Below the pieces are notes generated by a model. That model did no database searches, was not told the origin of the DNA, and was given only the letters and a program-made list of their open reading frames with translations. A DNA stretch of 64,000 nt from Thermotoga maritima MSB8 (GTDB lineage: Bacteria; Thermotogota; Thermotogae; Thermotogales; Thermotogaceae): contig NC_000853.1 in NCBI RefSeq assembly GCF_000008545.1, positions 104,465 to 168,464 on the forward strand, given 5' to 3'. The position numbers and the translations under genes are program-made. This document shows, piece by piece, positions 36,086 through 50,802 of this stretch (positions are counted from its first letter, which is position 1; each line of letters starts with the position of its first letter).

Positions 36086-37380
36086 CAACGGCCCCTAAAA
36101 GCTTTTCAAGATTGACCTGCTGGTCTTTGGCAAGAACTCTCAGGGCTATGTTGATCGCACCAACTATGTCTGCGTGTTCTTCGTAGCCGCAGCTTTGACA
36201 TACAAAACGCTCTCCATGGTCTGGTCTGTTTTCTTTCGAGACGTGGCCGCACCTGGGACAGGTTTGCGAGGTGTAGCTGGGGTCGACCTTTTCGGACTGA
36301 ACTCCGTAGTACAATTTCGCTTTGTACTCTATCTTTTGCTGAAGACTTGCAAACGGCCATTGTTCTGACTGTCTTCTTGCTTCTTTGTCTTTGCCGCGGT
36401 AGGTGATTCTGTTAGCTCTGATCTGAGTCAGGTCTTCGAGAACAAACCTGGCACCAGGGTGGCTTGTGGTGAGCTTTTTTGCAATGATGTGCAGTACGTT
36501 CTCAGTGAACCGTTTCTCTCGCCTGCTGATCCTGGCAAGCTTTCTCTTAGCAGAGCGAGTGCCTTTTGACATGAGCTCAGAGCGCAGACGCTGATAGTGT
36601 TGTTTTCTTTGTTTGAACTCTTCAGGAAGGTCTATCAGATACCTGGTGCCTTTGGTAGAAGCAACAGCAGCAATGTGTCTTTCTCCAACGTCAACACCGA
36701 CGATTTCTTTTGGTTGATGTTCCTGAACTTCAAGAGTCACAGGAACAAGCAAGAAGAAGGTTTTGGATGATTTGTCGTAAGTCAGTATCGGATCGCCGAT
36801 CTTGCAAGACTTGAGGTACTCAAAGTGTTTGGACCAGCCTTTCATCGGGATCCATTTGATTCGACCTTGAAGTGTGGACAAAGAAGCGTGCCACTCTCCG
36901 TTGATCTTTTTGAAGCTTGCAGTTCGGTTGTACGTGTATTTGACGATCAAGCTCTTTCGCTTCGGTGGTTTATCCCAGAACTTCTTGACAGCTTTTGAAT
37001 CAGGTTTGCGGCGCTTGAGTTCTTTGAACTGAGCCCAGAGAGTTTTGTACATTGCAGAGACGTCTCTGTTTACGTTAATAGCCATCTGTGCTGGAAGGTC
37101 GAAGTCTTCGCGGATGGTTTTGTAGTAAAGTCTGTGGAGTTTTTTGACGTTCGTCGATTTGTCCTTGAGGTTTTGTTCGAGCACATAGTTGACGGCGTTT
37201 GTGTAAGCCGTCGCAATATCCAGGAACTGCTGTTTTTGGTCCTTGCTGAGTTCGAGTTTGAATCTACAGGTCAGAGTCACAGTCATTTGTTCAATCACCT
37301 CATCTATATATTAACACTATTGAATCTGGAGGTGGTACACATGTCTGCTTCCTCCCAATCCCCTAAAGGGGATGGGCTTT
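36022..37380 (-). mobile_element. TnpB-only IS200/IS605-type insertion (boundaries approximate)
   Basis: The element carries one gene (tnpB) and hairpins at both ends: CCCTCC/GGAGGG at 36030-36048 on the right-end side and ATCCCC/GGGGAT at 37358-37373 on the left-end side. There are no terminal inverted repeats and no target duplication, as expected for this family, and no tnpA, so it would need a transposase in trans. The right end extends the reading frame of the flavoprotein; the left end contains the start region of the radical SAM gene. Exact cleavage sites cannot be fixed from one sequence. Confidence 0.7.
36054..37286 (-). CDS. tnpB: TnpB, RNA-guided nuclease-like protein of IS605 family
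   Basis: 410 residues, the full length for TnpB. An N-terminal helical/WED region is followed by a RuvC-like nuclease with all three acidic residues in place: GVDVGERH (about 195), VLEDLTQ (about 288) and HADIVGAINI near the C-terminus. The four-cysteine zinc finger CPRCG...CQSCG lies between the last two. TnpB proteins of this type are RNA-guided DNA endonucleases using an RNA from the element's right end, so this copy looks functional. The ATG follows GAGGTGA. The final 32 bases overlap the flavoprotein frame. Confidence 0.92.
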   Translation of the reverse strand: MTVTLTCRFKLELSKDQKQQFLDIATAYTNAVNYVLEQNLKDKSTNVKKLHRLYYKTIREDFDLPAQMAINVNRDVSAMYKTLWAQFKELKRRKPDSKAVKKFWDKPPKRKSLIVKYTYNRTASFKKINGEWHASLSTLQGRIKWIPMKGWSKHFEYLKSCKIGDPILTYDKSSKTFFLLVPVTLEVQEHQPKEIVGVDVGERHIAAVASTKGTRYLIDLPEEFKQRKQHYQRLRSELMSKGTRSAKRKLARISRREKRFTENVLHIIAKKLTTSHPGARFVLEDLTQIRANRITYRGKDKEARRQSEQWPFASLQQKIEYKAKLYYGVQSEKVDPSYTSQTCPRCGHVSKENRPDHGERFVCQSCGYEEHADIVGAINIALRVLAKDQQVNLEKLLGAVVSRPDAPRLG

Positions 37381-38330
37381 TGCAAACAATTTCTGTGAAA
37401 ATTCTCAAGAGAGTAGGAAAAGAAGAAGTCGCATACGTGTATCTTGGAGAAACTTCCAGGGGAAATCTGGTGGAATTCGTTGAATCGATTCAGCCCCCCG
37501 TTCCCCGCGAAAAGAAATGGGTTCTCATCGTTTCAACACTCGCTGGATGTCCCGTGGGATGTCTCATGTGCGACGCTGGAGGTTTCTACAGAGGTAAACT
37601 CTCCGCCGATGAAATCTTCGAACAGATCGATTTTCTGGTGAAGAGCAGGTACCCAAACGGAAGGATCCCTTCGGAGAAGTTCAAAATACAATTTGCAAGG
37701 ATGGGAGAGCCCGCACTGAACGAAGCCGTTCTCGATGTTCTGAAGGAACTTCCAGCAAGGTACGAAGCACCGGGACTGATGCCTTCGATCTCCACAGTTG
37801 CCCCTTGCGGGACGGATTCTTTCTTCGAAGATCTTCTTAAAATAAAGGAAAAACACTACAGAGGTAAGTTCCAGCTTCAGTTTTCCATTCACTCTACAGA
37901 CGAGAAAGAAAGAGACCAAATCATTCCCGTCAAAAAATGGTCTCTCGAAAAGATATCAGAGTTCGGAAAGCGGTTCGTGAAAGAAAACGACAGAAAAATC
38001 ACCTTGAATTTCGCTGTGGCACAGGAGTACTCGCTGGACCCGAAAGTCATCATAAGAGTTTTCGATCCCGAGAAGTTCCTTGTGAAAATCACACCGGTGA
38101 ACCCCACCTATCGTTCAAAGGAGAACAATCTGAATTCAGATGTTGACGTCGAAAGAAAAGAACTTCTGAAGCATCGGAACTTCATAGAGGAGCTCAAAAA
38201 AGCTGGTTTTGAAGTGATCCTGAGTATCGGTGAACTCGAGGAGAACAAGATCGGCAGTAACTGTGGTCAGTACGTCCAGAGACACTTGATGAGCGAAAGA
38301 AAGATCGTGGATGGTTACCAATACGTGTGA
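37341..38330 (+). CDS. RlmN/Cfr-like radical SAM protein lacking one catalytic cysteine
   Basis: 329 residues. CPVGCLMC (C70, C74, C77) binds the cluster; MGEPALNE (about 116) and SNCGQ (C308) match RlmN's GEPLLN and the methyl-carrying Cys region. The other RlmN cysteine, seven residues before the first cluster Cys, is Ile63 here. It may be an RNA methyltransferase relative with changed chemistry. The ATG at 37341 follows GGAGGTGG. The first 13 or so codons (SASSQSPKGDG) are encoded by the IS left-end hairpin, so the native N-terminus was probably replaced; homology begins about at residue 16. Confidence 0.8.
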   Translation: MSASSQSPKGDGLLQTISVKILKRVGKEEVAYVYLGETSRGNLVEFVESIQPPVPREKKWVLIVSTLAGCPVGCLMCDAGGFYRGKLSADEIFEQIDFLVKSRYPNGRIPSEKFKIQFARMGEPALNEAVLDVLKELPARYEAPGLMPSISTVAPCGTDSFFEDLLKIKEKHYRGKFQLQFSIHSTDEKERDQIIPVKKWSLEKISEFGKRFVKENDRKITLNFAVAQEYSLDPKVIIRVFDPEKFLVKITPVNPTYRSKENNLNSDVDVERKELLKHRNFIEELKKAGFEVILSIGELEENKIGSNCGQYVQRHLMSERKIVDGYQYV

Positions 38331-38354
38331 AAAACCCCGCGCGGGCGGGGTTTT
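38331..38354. terminator. Bidirectional terminator between radical SAM gene and trp operon
   Basis: AAAACCCCGC and GCGGGGTTTT make a 10-bp stem with a 4-base loop. T runs on both strands suit it to end the plus-strand gene and the minus-strand trp operon. Confidence 0.88.
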
Positions 38355-39073
38355 CATTTTCCGAGGAGTTCTTTTACTTTCTCAACAACCTTCCTGGGAA
38401 TCTCATCCTTCGGATTTTCTTCCATTATTCTCACAAGAGCACTTCCGACGATCACACCGTCGGCGATCTCCCACACCTTTTTCACCTGTTCGTGCCTGGA
38501 GATTCCAAAACCCACGAAGAGAGGAAGTTTTATTCTTTCTTTCACCCTCTTTATGTGATCCGCGAAAGGAAGGTCTTCCCTCTCACCTGTGACACCGTAC
38601 CGGGATATGTAATAGACGAACGGAGCCTGAACGGAATTGATCAAATCTATTTCCTCGTCTTTGGTGTTCGGTGCAACGAAGGGAACTATGGGATACGCTA
38701 TATCGACGTTCTTTACCTCCCTCAAGGGCAGGTCAGGTATGATCAAGCCCTTCACACCGAGTTTTTTCAATTCATCGAGGAGTTTTTCTTTTCCCTCTGG
38801 ATAGTTCACTATCGGATTCAGATAACTCATCAGGTAGAGATCGTAATCAACAGATATTTCACTCAGCATCTCCAGAATCTTTTTTATAGTGACACCGTTT
38901 CTCAAAGCCACGCTGTGGGCAAGCTGAATAACAGGACCGTCTGCGACCGGATCGGAGAACGGAACTCCTATCTCCACACCTGTGATGCCGAGTTCGTTGA
39001 GAGCGATCAGTATTTTCCTTGTTGTTTCAAGATCGGGAAATCCAGCGGGGATGTATGCAATAAAGCCCTTCAT
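38354..39073 (-). CDS. trpA: Tryptophan synthase alpha chain
   Basis: Cleaves indole-3-glycerol phosphate to indole, which is channelled to TrpB. The 239-residue TIM barrel has AYIPAGFPD at the N-terminus (the first residues are shorter than in E. coli), the catalytic acids in [16 protein letters not shown] (about 34-49) and in SYLNPI, and the phosphate loop GFGISRHEQ near 185. It is the last gene of the trp operon and overlaps trpB by four bases. Confidence 0.96.
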
Positions 39074-40239
39074 CTTATCCTCTCCCTGACGTACGGATGG
39101 TTCAAAACTGATTCTAAATCCTTGTCGCCGCGCCCTGAAAGGTTCACAACGACGACCTTACCCTTTATATTGATCTTCTTCAGGTAAGCCAGTGCGTGAG
39201 AGCTTTCGAGTGCTGGAATGATCCCTTCCAGCCTTGAAAGTTCGATGAAGGCATCGAGAGCTTCTTCATCCGTCACCGCATCGTACAGAACTTTTCCAGT
39301 CTCCCTCCAATAAGCATGTTCAGGCCCCACACCGGAATAGTCCAGTCCCGCCGAAACCGAGTGTGTCACCTGAACCTGGCCCCAGTCATCTTGAAGAACG
39401 AAGGTCTTACTTCCGTGTAGGTATCCAATTTTCCCTTTGAGAAGAGAAGCTGCGTGCTTTCCGGTTTCGAGGCCTTCTCCACCGGCTTCCACTCCGATCA
39501 GCTTCACACCGGAATCTATGAACGGGTAGAATATACCGGCGGCGTTGCTTCCTCCTCCAACGCACGCAACGATGTAATCCGGCAATCTCCCTTCCTTCTC
39601 AAGGATCTGCTTTTTTGTTTCCTCACCAATCACCTTCTGAAAGTTTCTCACTATGATCGGATACGGGTGAGGTCCCACGACGGATCCAATGACGTAGTAG
39701 GTGGTCTGAAGGTTCGTGATCCAGTCCCGAAGAGCTTCGTTTATGGCGTCTTTCAGCGTTCTGCTTCCGCTCTTCACAGGGACCACTTTCGCACCGAGAA
39801 GTTTCATCCTCTCAACGTTAGGTTTCTGTCTGATCGTGTCTTCTTCGCCCATGTATATGACGCACTCCATTCCAAAGAGCGCGGCAGCCGTTGCAGTGGC
39901 AACACCGTGCTGTCCCGCTCCTGTTTCCGCTATTATTCTTGTTTTTCCCATCTTTTTTGCGAGAAGCACCTGACCTATGGCGTTGTTTATCTTGTGAGCG
40001 CCTGTGTGAAGAAGATCTTCGCGCTTCAAATAGATCCTGGCACCGTACTTTTCACTCAACCTTCTGGCAAAGTAAAGAGGAGTGGGGCGTCCAGCGTAAT
40101 CCCTTAGAAGGTCGTTGAACTCTTTCCAGAACGATTCATCCTTCATGATTTCCTCGTAAGCCGCCTCAAGTTCCTCGAGTGCGGGCATGAGAATCTCGGG
40201 AACGTACTGACCTCCGTAAGGACCGAAGTAACCTTTCAT
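39070..40239 (-). CDS. trpB: Tryptophan synthase beta chain (TrpB1 type)
   Basis: PLP enzyme joining indole and serine to tryptophan. 389 residues with [13 protein letters not shown] at the start, the PLP lysine in [15 protein letters not shown] (about 85), [11 protein letters not shown] (about 107) and the PLP phosphate loop [10 protein letters not shown] (about 228). It has the length and motifs of TrpB1, the TrpA-associated form. The ATG at 40237-40239 is spaced correctly from AAAGGGG; the GTG two codons earlier is too close. Confidence 0.97.
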
Positions 40240-40241
40240 TC

Positions 40242-43216
<2,975 letters not shown>

Positions 43217-43220
<4 letters not shown>

Positions 43221-44590
43221 AACAATCCCCCCTGGATCTTCTGCGCAACTTCCAGGCTCCTGAACAAAGCCCTGAGTTTGTTCAGAGTCTCCTGATATTC
43301 GCGCTCCGGAACGGAATCGTAAACGATACCCGCTCCTGCCTGGAGCCATCCCTGTTTACCTTTGAAGAAAAAGGACCTGATGGTGATAGCAGAATCCATG
43401 TTCATCCTTCCCTTATCATCGGGGAAAGAGAAATACCCAACGGCTCCAGCGTATGGCCCTCGCGGGGTGGGTTCGAGTTCTTCTATGATCTCCATTGCCC
43501 TCACTTTGGGTGCGCCAGAGACTGTCCCCGCAGGGAAAGTCGCTTCGAACACATCCACAGCATCTTTATCGTCCTTCAGTTCACCGCTCACCTGCGAGAC
43601 TATGTGCATAACGTGGGAGTACCTCTCGATAACCATCTTCTTCTCCACTCGCACGGTTCCTTCTTTACAGACTCTTCCAAGATCGTTTCTTCCAAGGTCC
43701 ACGAGCATAACGTGTTCTGCTATCTCTTTTTCGTCGTTCAAAAGTTCTCTCTCCAGCTTCAGATCTTCTTCAACAGTTCTTCCCCGCGGTCTGGTGCCGG
43801 CAATTGGCTTCACAGTGGCCTTGTCTCCTTCCACCTTCGCCATGGTTTCGGGAGAAGATCCCAAAACGACCGTGTCTCCGAACTTCAGATAAAACATGTA
43901 GGGAGAAGGATTGATCATTCTGAGCGCCCTGTAGATGTAGAACGGATCCAGCGTCGTTTTGAATGTGAAAGCCTGGGAGAGAACCACCTGGAATATGTCA
44001 CCTTCTACAATGTACTTTTTGGCCTTTTCAACCACTTTGTAGAACTGCTCTCTTTCGAAGTTCGATTCCGGTTCTGTCACAAAAACGTTCTTCTCTGGTT
44101 TCTCCTCAAAAGGACTCAAGACCTTCGATGTGAGTTCCTCAGGGCTATCGCTGATGATGAAGACGTTGTTCTTCAGGTGATCGAATATTATGAGATGCTC
44201 GGGTACCACGAAATAAAACGTGGGAAACACAGAGGCTTTGACTTTGACTTTCTCTATGTAAGAAATGTAGTCATAACTGACGAAGCCAACGGCTCCTCCC
44301 CTGAACGAAGGGAGTTCGTCGTGTTTGACGCTGTATCTATAGACCTCAAGCCAATCTTTTATCGCCTTGAGAGGAGAGGAAGTGTAATCGAGCTGCTGAT
44401 TCGAAGTTCTCAAGATTCCCTTTTCGAAAACGAGCACGTCTTTTTTACCTATACCTATGAAGGAATGCCTTCCGAAAGCGGAACCGAGCTCCACGCTTTC
44501 GAGCAGGAAAGCGAATTCTTCCCCTCTGGAAACCTTCATGAAGGTGGAAACCGGTGTTTCCAGATCCGAAACGAGCTTCAGCACGTGCAT
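43217..44590 (-). CDS. trpE: Anthranilate synthase component I
   Basis: Converts chorismate and ammonia to anthranilate. 457 residues of the chorismate-utilising family with [26 protein letters not shown] (read here in parts: [20 protein letters not shown]), [11 protein letters not shown] and [12 protein letters not shown]. The N-terminal domain has [18 protein letters not shown], the likely tryptophan feedback site (LLES). The ATG at 44588-44590 follows GGGTGAT; the GTG four codons earlier lacks a ribosome site. First gene of the trp operon. Confidence 0.95.
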
Positions 44591-44617
44591 GCTATCACCC
44601 ACTGTGATTTTTCAGTT

Positions 44618-44623
44618 ATTATA
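44618..44623 (-). promoter_or_regulatory. Possible -10 element of the trp operon
   Basis: TATAAT on the minus strand overlaps the stop codon of the upstream GGDEF gene, 28 bases before trpE. No good -35 was found, and there is no room for a leader peptide with attenuator, so trp control here is either through this promoter or by read-through. Confidence 0.4.
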
Positions 44624-45971
44624 TCACGTAACGATCTTTCCCAGAACGCTTAGCTGTGTAAAGTTTTTTGTCTGCTTCCTCTATCAATTCCACTGGTGAG
44701 GACTCTTTCTTTGAAAACGCAACCCCTCCACTCAAAGTTACTTTCTTTTCACTTCCGAATATCTTCTGCCAGTCGAAGTTTCTGATGTTCTCCATAATGT
44801 TGTCCATCGTTTTTACCACCGCGTCTCGCTCACCTGTTTCAAATACCACCATGAACTCCTCTCCACCGTATCTTCCCACTTTCCCAATCTTAACAGTTTC
44901 CCTCAGTATGTTTGCCACCACCCTCAACACTTCATCTCCCACCGGATGGCCGAACGTGTCGTTTATTTTCTTGAAATCGTCTATATCCATCATAGCCACT
45001 GCAATATTTTTTTCGCTTCGAAGAACTTCTTCCAGAAATCTCATGATGGCCCTCTTGTTGAACAAACCCGTCAGTCCGTCTGTTTCTGAAGCGATCACGT
45101 AATCTCGAAAGTCGTTCAGATTTCTGAAAAGAACCATCAGACTCGAAAGAGAATCTTCTAAAGCACTTCTCAAGAGGAATGGATTTTCAACATCTTCGAA
45201 TAGGACAACCCCGAGTTCTGTTCCGTCATCTTTCACGACTGCAGAAATGTTATCATCCGAAATCGAACCCTCACCGAAAGCACCATGAAAGGACCAGAAA
45301 GATGGAGATGTCGGTTTTTCCAGTTTGGAGATCAAAAACTTTCTGAGAACTTCTTTATCAACCGGTTTTCCAAAGGAGTAAATCCTTCCTTCACTCGTGG
45401 AAATAAGAAGCGCTCTGAAGCTTCCAAACATAGAGAAATTTCTGAACAGCATAACAAGAAGGGAAATCACATATCTCTCGTCACGGGAGTACTTGAGATA
45501 AGAGAGAATTTCCTTCTCAAGAATCTCCCTTTTCAATCGCTTTTCAACGATATGAAAAACGTTTCCAGATTCGCTGCTCTCACAATTTTTGAGAGACTCG
45601 TATGGAGTGTTCAGAAAAACCTGAAGTTCCTTCTCGATTTCCTCTTTTTTTCCTTTGTTTATGAACAGATTCGCTCCACTCTTTTTCGCCCAGAAGGAAT
45701 TGATCGTGTCAGAGGATGCCGTTAATATTACTATTCCTGAGTCCTTGAAAGCTTTCATTTCTCTCAAAACAACAGAAAGATAAAGTCCAGAGAAATCAGG
45801 CATGTTGTAATCGATGATGAAGTAGTCGGGTCTGTGATTCAAAGCTTTCTGTAACCCGTCCATTCCACCCTCTGCAAGGAGGATCTCTACGTCTTTCTTG
45901 ATATTTTTTACAATATCAGAAACGACAAGCCGCCAGAATTTGCTGTCGTCAACGATGAGAACTTTCTTCAT
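44619..45971 (-). CDS. Response regulator with GGDEF (diguanylate cyclase) output
   Basis: 450 residues. Receiver domain (about 1-120) with KVLIVDDSK, phosphoacceptor Asp in FIIDYNMPD and Lys in INKGKK. A middle region (about 140-285) may be a sensory GAF-like fold. The GGDEF domain (about 295-450) has DGLTGLFNKRA, MDIDDFKKINDTFGH and an intact active site GRYGGEEF. The RxxD inhibitory site is absent, so c-di-GMP feedback is not expected. The ATG follows GGGTGGAGATTG. Only 28 bases separate it from trpE. Confidence 0.9.
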   Translation of the reverse strand: MKKVLIVDDSKFWRLVVSDIVKNIKKDVEILLAEGGMDGLQKALNHRPDYFIIDYNMPDFSGLYLSVVLREMKAFKDSGIVILTASSDTINSFWAKKSGANLFINKGKKEEIEKELQVFLNTPYESLKNCESSESGNVFHIVEKRLKREILEKEILSYLKYSRDERYVISLLVMLFRNFSMFGSFRALLISTSEGRIYSFGKPVDKEVLRKFLISKLEKPTSPSFWSFHGAFGEGSISDDNISAVVKDDGTELGVVLFEDVENPFLLRSALEDSLSSLMVLFRNLNDFRDYVIASETDGLTGLFNKRAIMRFLEEVLRSEKNIAVAMMDIDDFKKINDTFGHPVGDEVLRVVANILRETVKIGKVGRYGGEEFMVVFETGERDAVVKTMDNIMENIRNFDWQKIFGSEKKVTLSGGVAFSKKESSPVELIEEADKKLYTAKRSGKDRYVI

Positions 45972-46029
45972 CAATCTCCACCCTATCCCTGAGTTTTCAT
46001 AATAATATATTATCAGAGAAAAAAACGAG

Positions 46030-46058
46030 TTGAACCGATGACAGATTAATGGTATCAT
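46030..46058 (+). promoter_or_regulatory. tRNA-Pro promoter
   Basis: TTGAAC at 46030-46035, a 17-base spacer and TATCAT at 46053-46058. The tRNA begins 13 bases after the -10. Confidence 0.7.
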
Positions 46059-46070
46059 TTAAAAATGGAT

Positions 46071-46147
46071 CGGGGCGTAGCGCAGGTGGCTAGCGCGCCT
46101 GCCTTGGGAGCAGGAGGTCGCTGGTTCAAGTCCAGTCGCCCCGACCA
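46071..46147 (+). tRNA. tRNA-Pro (anticodon TGG)
   Basis: Acceptor arms CGGGGCG and CGCCCCG pair fully, followed by discriminator A and an encoded CCA. The anticodon stem CCTGC/GCAGG encloses CTTGGGA, giving TGG. The T arm contains GGTTCAAGTCC. 77 bases with CCA. Confidence 0.96.
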
Positions 46148-46193
46148 TTTTTTTATCGAGGTAGACAAAGCACTATTGAAGGAGGTGAAAGAC

Positions 46194-48618
<2,425 letters not shown>

Positions 48619-48631
48619 TCTCTCATCCTCC

Positions 48632-48964
48632 TCAAACACTTATCCTGTCCGCGTCTATCCAGAGTCCTTCAAGGTCGTAGAAATCTCTTCCTTTCTCCGT
48701 GAAGATGTGGATCACAACACTACCCGCATCTATGATCAACCATTCGTATTCTTCGCCTTTGTCATAGTAGATCAAGGGTAGCGACAATTCCTTTATCAGA
48801 TCGATCAGTTCGTCCCTCATCGCCCTCATATGGGTGTAGGAATTCGCCGTAAAAATCACAAAGTAATCCGTTGGAACAGGTGTTTTTCTCATATCGAGCA
48901 CAACTGGGTTCTCTCCGCCTTTCTCAGAGATCTTTTTCAGGATCTTCCTCAAAACATCTATCAC
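48632..48964 (-). CDS. rsfS: Ribosomal silencing factor RsfS
   Basis: 110-residue Iojap/RsfS protein that binds uL14 and blocks subunit joining in starved cells. Family landmarks are [20 protein letters not shown] (about 22-41; T and D in TDYF), the [12 protein letters not shown] helix and the [24 protein letters not shown] end (parts around 85-105). The GTG start has GGAGGTG seven bases upstream. Confidence 0.93.
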   Translation of the reverse strand: MIDVLRKILKKISEKGGENPVVLDMRKTPVPTDYFVIFTANSYTHMRAMRDELIDLIKELSLPLIYYDKGEEYEWLIIDAGSVVIHIFTEKGRDFYDLEGLWIDADRISV

Positions 48965-48981
48965 CTGGTTTCACCTCCAGA

Positions 48982-50802
48982 TCACTCCACAGTGACACTC
49001 TTCGCAAGATTTCTGGGCTTATCCGGATCCAGTCCTTTCAAATCCGCTATATGATAAGCAAACAGCTGTATAACCGGAGCCATCATGAGCGGATAGAGAC
49101 TCTCATGGGTTGGGGGAACATGAATGATATCACCTGTGATCTCTTCGAGACTTCTGTTACCCTCCGTTCCCAGAACAATCACAGGTGCATTCCTCGATTT
49201 AGACTCGATCACGTTGCTCTTGGTTTTGAAGAACAGACTATCGTCCGGCATCACAGCGAAAACTGGAAAATCAACATCCAGAAGGGCTATGGGACCATGT
49301 TTGAGTTCGCCCGCCTGATAGGCTGTGGCATGTATGTACGTTATTTCCTTCAGTTTCAAAGCGCCTTCCAGTGCAGTGGGATAACCGTATCCTCTTCCTA
49401 TGTACATGAAGTTCCTGTAATCTTTGTATTTTTCAGAAAGCTCCCTTATCTGAGGATCCTTTCTCAGCACGTTCTCCAGAAGTTCTGGCATACGAACGAG
49501 CTTGTCCAGAATCTCTTCTGCTTCCCTATCCCAGTAGCCGTTTATCTCCATTATCTTCAGCCCGAGGAGATACAACACCGCAAGTTCAGCCACGTAGGTT
49601 TTCGTCGCGGCAACTCCTATTTCGGGACCCGCGTTCATGAAGAGCGTCACATCGGATTCCCTATCGAGTGTGGAACCTACCACGTTCACAATTGAAACGA
49701 TCTTTGCACCGTGTTTCTTGGCAAGTCTAACAGATTCAAGGGTATCTGCCGTTTCCCCAGATTGTGAGATGGCTATCAGAACATCTCCTTCCTTTATGTG
49801 AGGCCTCTTGTATCTGAATTCAGAAGAGACCTCGATTTCAACATCTATATCCGTGTGATTTTCCAGGAAATATTTGAACACCAACCCTGCATAGTAACTG
49901 GTTCCACACGACACCACACGGATTCTATCTGCATTCTTTAGAAGCTCTTCGTAGTACTCGAGCTCTTCAAAAAATGGTCGATCGTTCTTCACTCTTCCAA
50001 CGAGTGCATTCACAAGAGCTTGCGGATCCTCCATTATTTCCTTGTACATGAAGTGTTTGTATCCACCCTTCTCTGCCGCTTTTTCATCCCAGTTAACGTG
50101 GTAAACTCTCCTCTGCTGCTTCACCCCGTCCGTGTTGTAAATCTCAAATCCATCCTTTCTCAAAACCATCACGTCGCCGTCTTCCAGAAAAACGACGTCT
50201 TTTGTAAACCTCAAAAGGGGAGTCACATCCGACGCGAGAATCCCCACACCGCTTCCAATCCCGGCAACAAGGGGACTGCCTTTCCTTGCAGCAACAATGG
50301 TGTCAGGAACATTTTTGTGAACAACCGCGATCGCGTAGGCTCCTTTCAACTTCTTGACGGCTTTCAGGACGGCATCAAGCAGATCGCCTTCGAACTCTTC
50401 TTCCACAAGATGAGCGATCACTTCGGTATCCGTTTCCGACGAAAAAACGTGTCCTCGTTGCTCCAGAAACTCCCTTATTTCTCTATAATTTTCAATTATG
50501 CCGTTGTGAACCACCGCAATTTCTTCCTTACAATCCATATGAGGATGGGCATTCATATCGTTCGGCTCACCATGTGTGGCCCATCTTGTGTGAGCGATCC
50601 CAACGAAGAATCTATCGTTCAGCTTTTGTTTGAGTCCGTTCTTTAGAACATCTATCCTTCCCTTCTTTTTGTACACTCCGAAACTATCACCCAAATAAGC
50701 GATACCCGCTGAATCGTAACCTCTGTATTCGAGCTTCTGAAGTGATGTCACAAGATCTTCGAGTTTCAAATTCTCACCGACCATCCCCACTATTCCGCAC
50801 AT
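48982..50802 (-). CDS. glmS: Glutamine-fructose-6-phosphate aminotransferase (isomerizing)
   Basis: Makes glucosamine 6-phosphate for peptidoglycan and UDP-GlcNAc. 606 residues: the N-terminal nucleophile glutaminase begins MCGIVGMVG, with Cys2 catalytic, RWATHGEPN and VHNGIIENY; two SIS domains follow with CGTSYYAGLV, SQSGETADTLES and the C-terminal LAKSVTVE. GGGGGATC precedes the ATG. Its 5' end overlaps plsX by 29 bases. Regulation by a glmS ribozyme is not possible because no leader is present. Confidence 0.97.
   Translation of the reverse strand: MCGIVGMVGENLKLEDLVTSLQKLEYRGYDSAGIAYLGDSFGVYKKKGRIDVLKNGLKQKLNDRFFVGIAHTRWATHGEPNDMNAHPHMDCKEEIAVVHNGIIENYREIREFLEQRGHVFSSETDTEVIAHLVEEEFEGDLLDAVLKAVKKLKGAYAIAVVHKNVPDTIVAARKGSPLVAGIGSGVGILASDVTPLLRFTKDVVFLEDGDVMVLRKDGFEIYNTDGVKQQRRVYHVNWDEKAAEKGGYKHFMYKEIMEDPQALVNALVGRVKNDRPFFEELEYYEELLKNADRIRVVSCGTSYYAGLVFKYFLENHTDIDVEIEVSSEFRYKRPHIKEGDVLIAISQSGETADTLESVRLAKKHGAKIVSIVNVVGSTLDRESDVTLFMNAGPEIGVAATKTYVAELAVLYLLGLKIMEINGYWDREAEEILDKLVRMPELLENVLRKDPQIRELSEKYKDYRNFMYIGRGYGYPTALEGALKLKEITYIHATAYQAGELKHGPIALLDVDFPVFAVMPDDSLFFKTKSNVIESKSRNAPVIVLGTEGNRSLEEITGDIIHVPPTHESLYPLMMAPVIQLFAYHIADLKGLDPDKPRNLAKSVTVE

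Noticed and set aside
38327..39187. Plus-strand open frame opposite trpA
   Set aside because: It is a shadow of trpA codons with no ribosome site or family match.
43221..43349. N-terminal extension of TrpG
   Set aside because: It is antisense-free but overlaps the trpE 3' codons in another frame, and the TTG after GGGGGG begins the conserved [12 protein letters not shown].
46065..46193. N-terminal extension of the FmdB protein
   Set aside because: The frame runs through tRNA-Pro; the ATG after GGAGGTG at 46194 begins the conserved MPIYRY.
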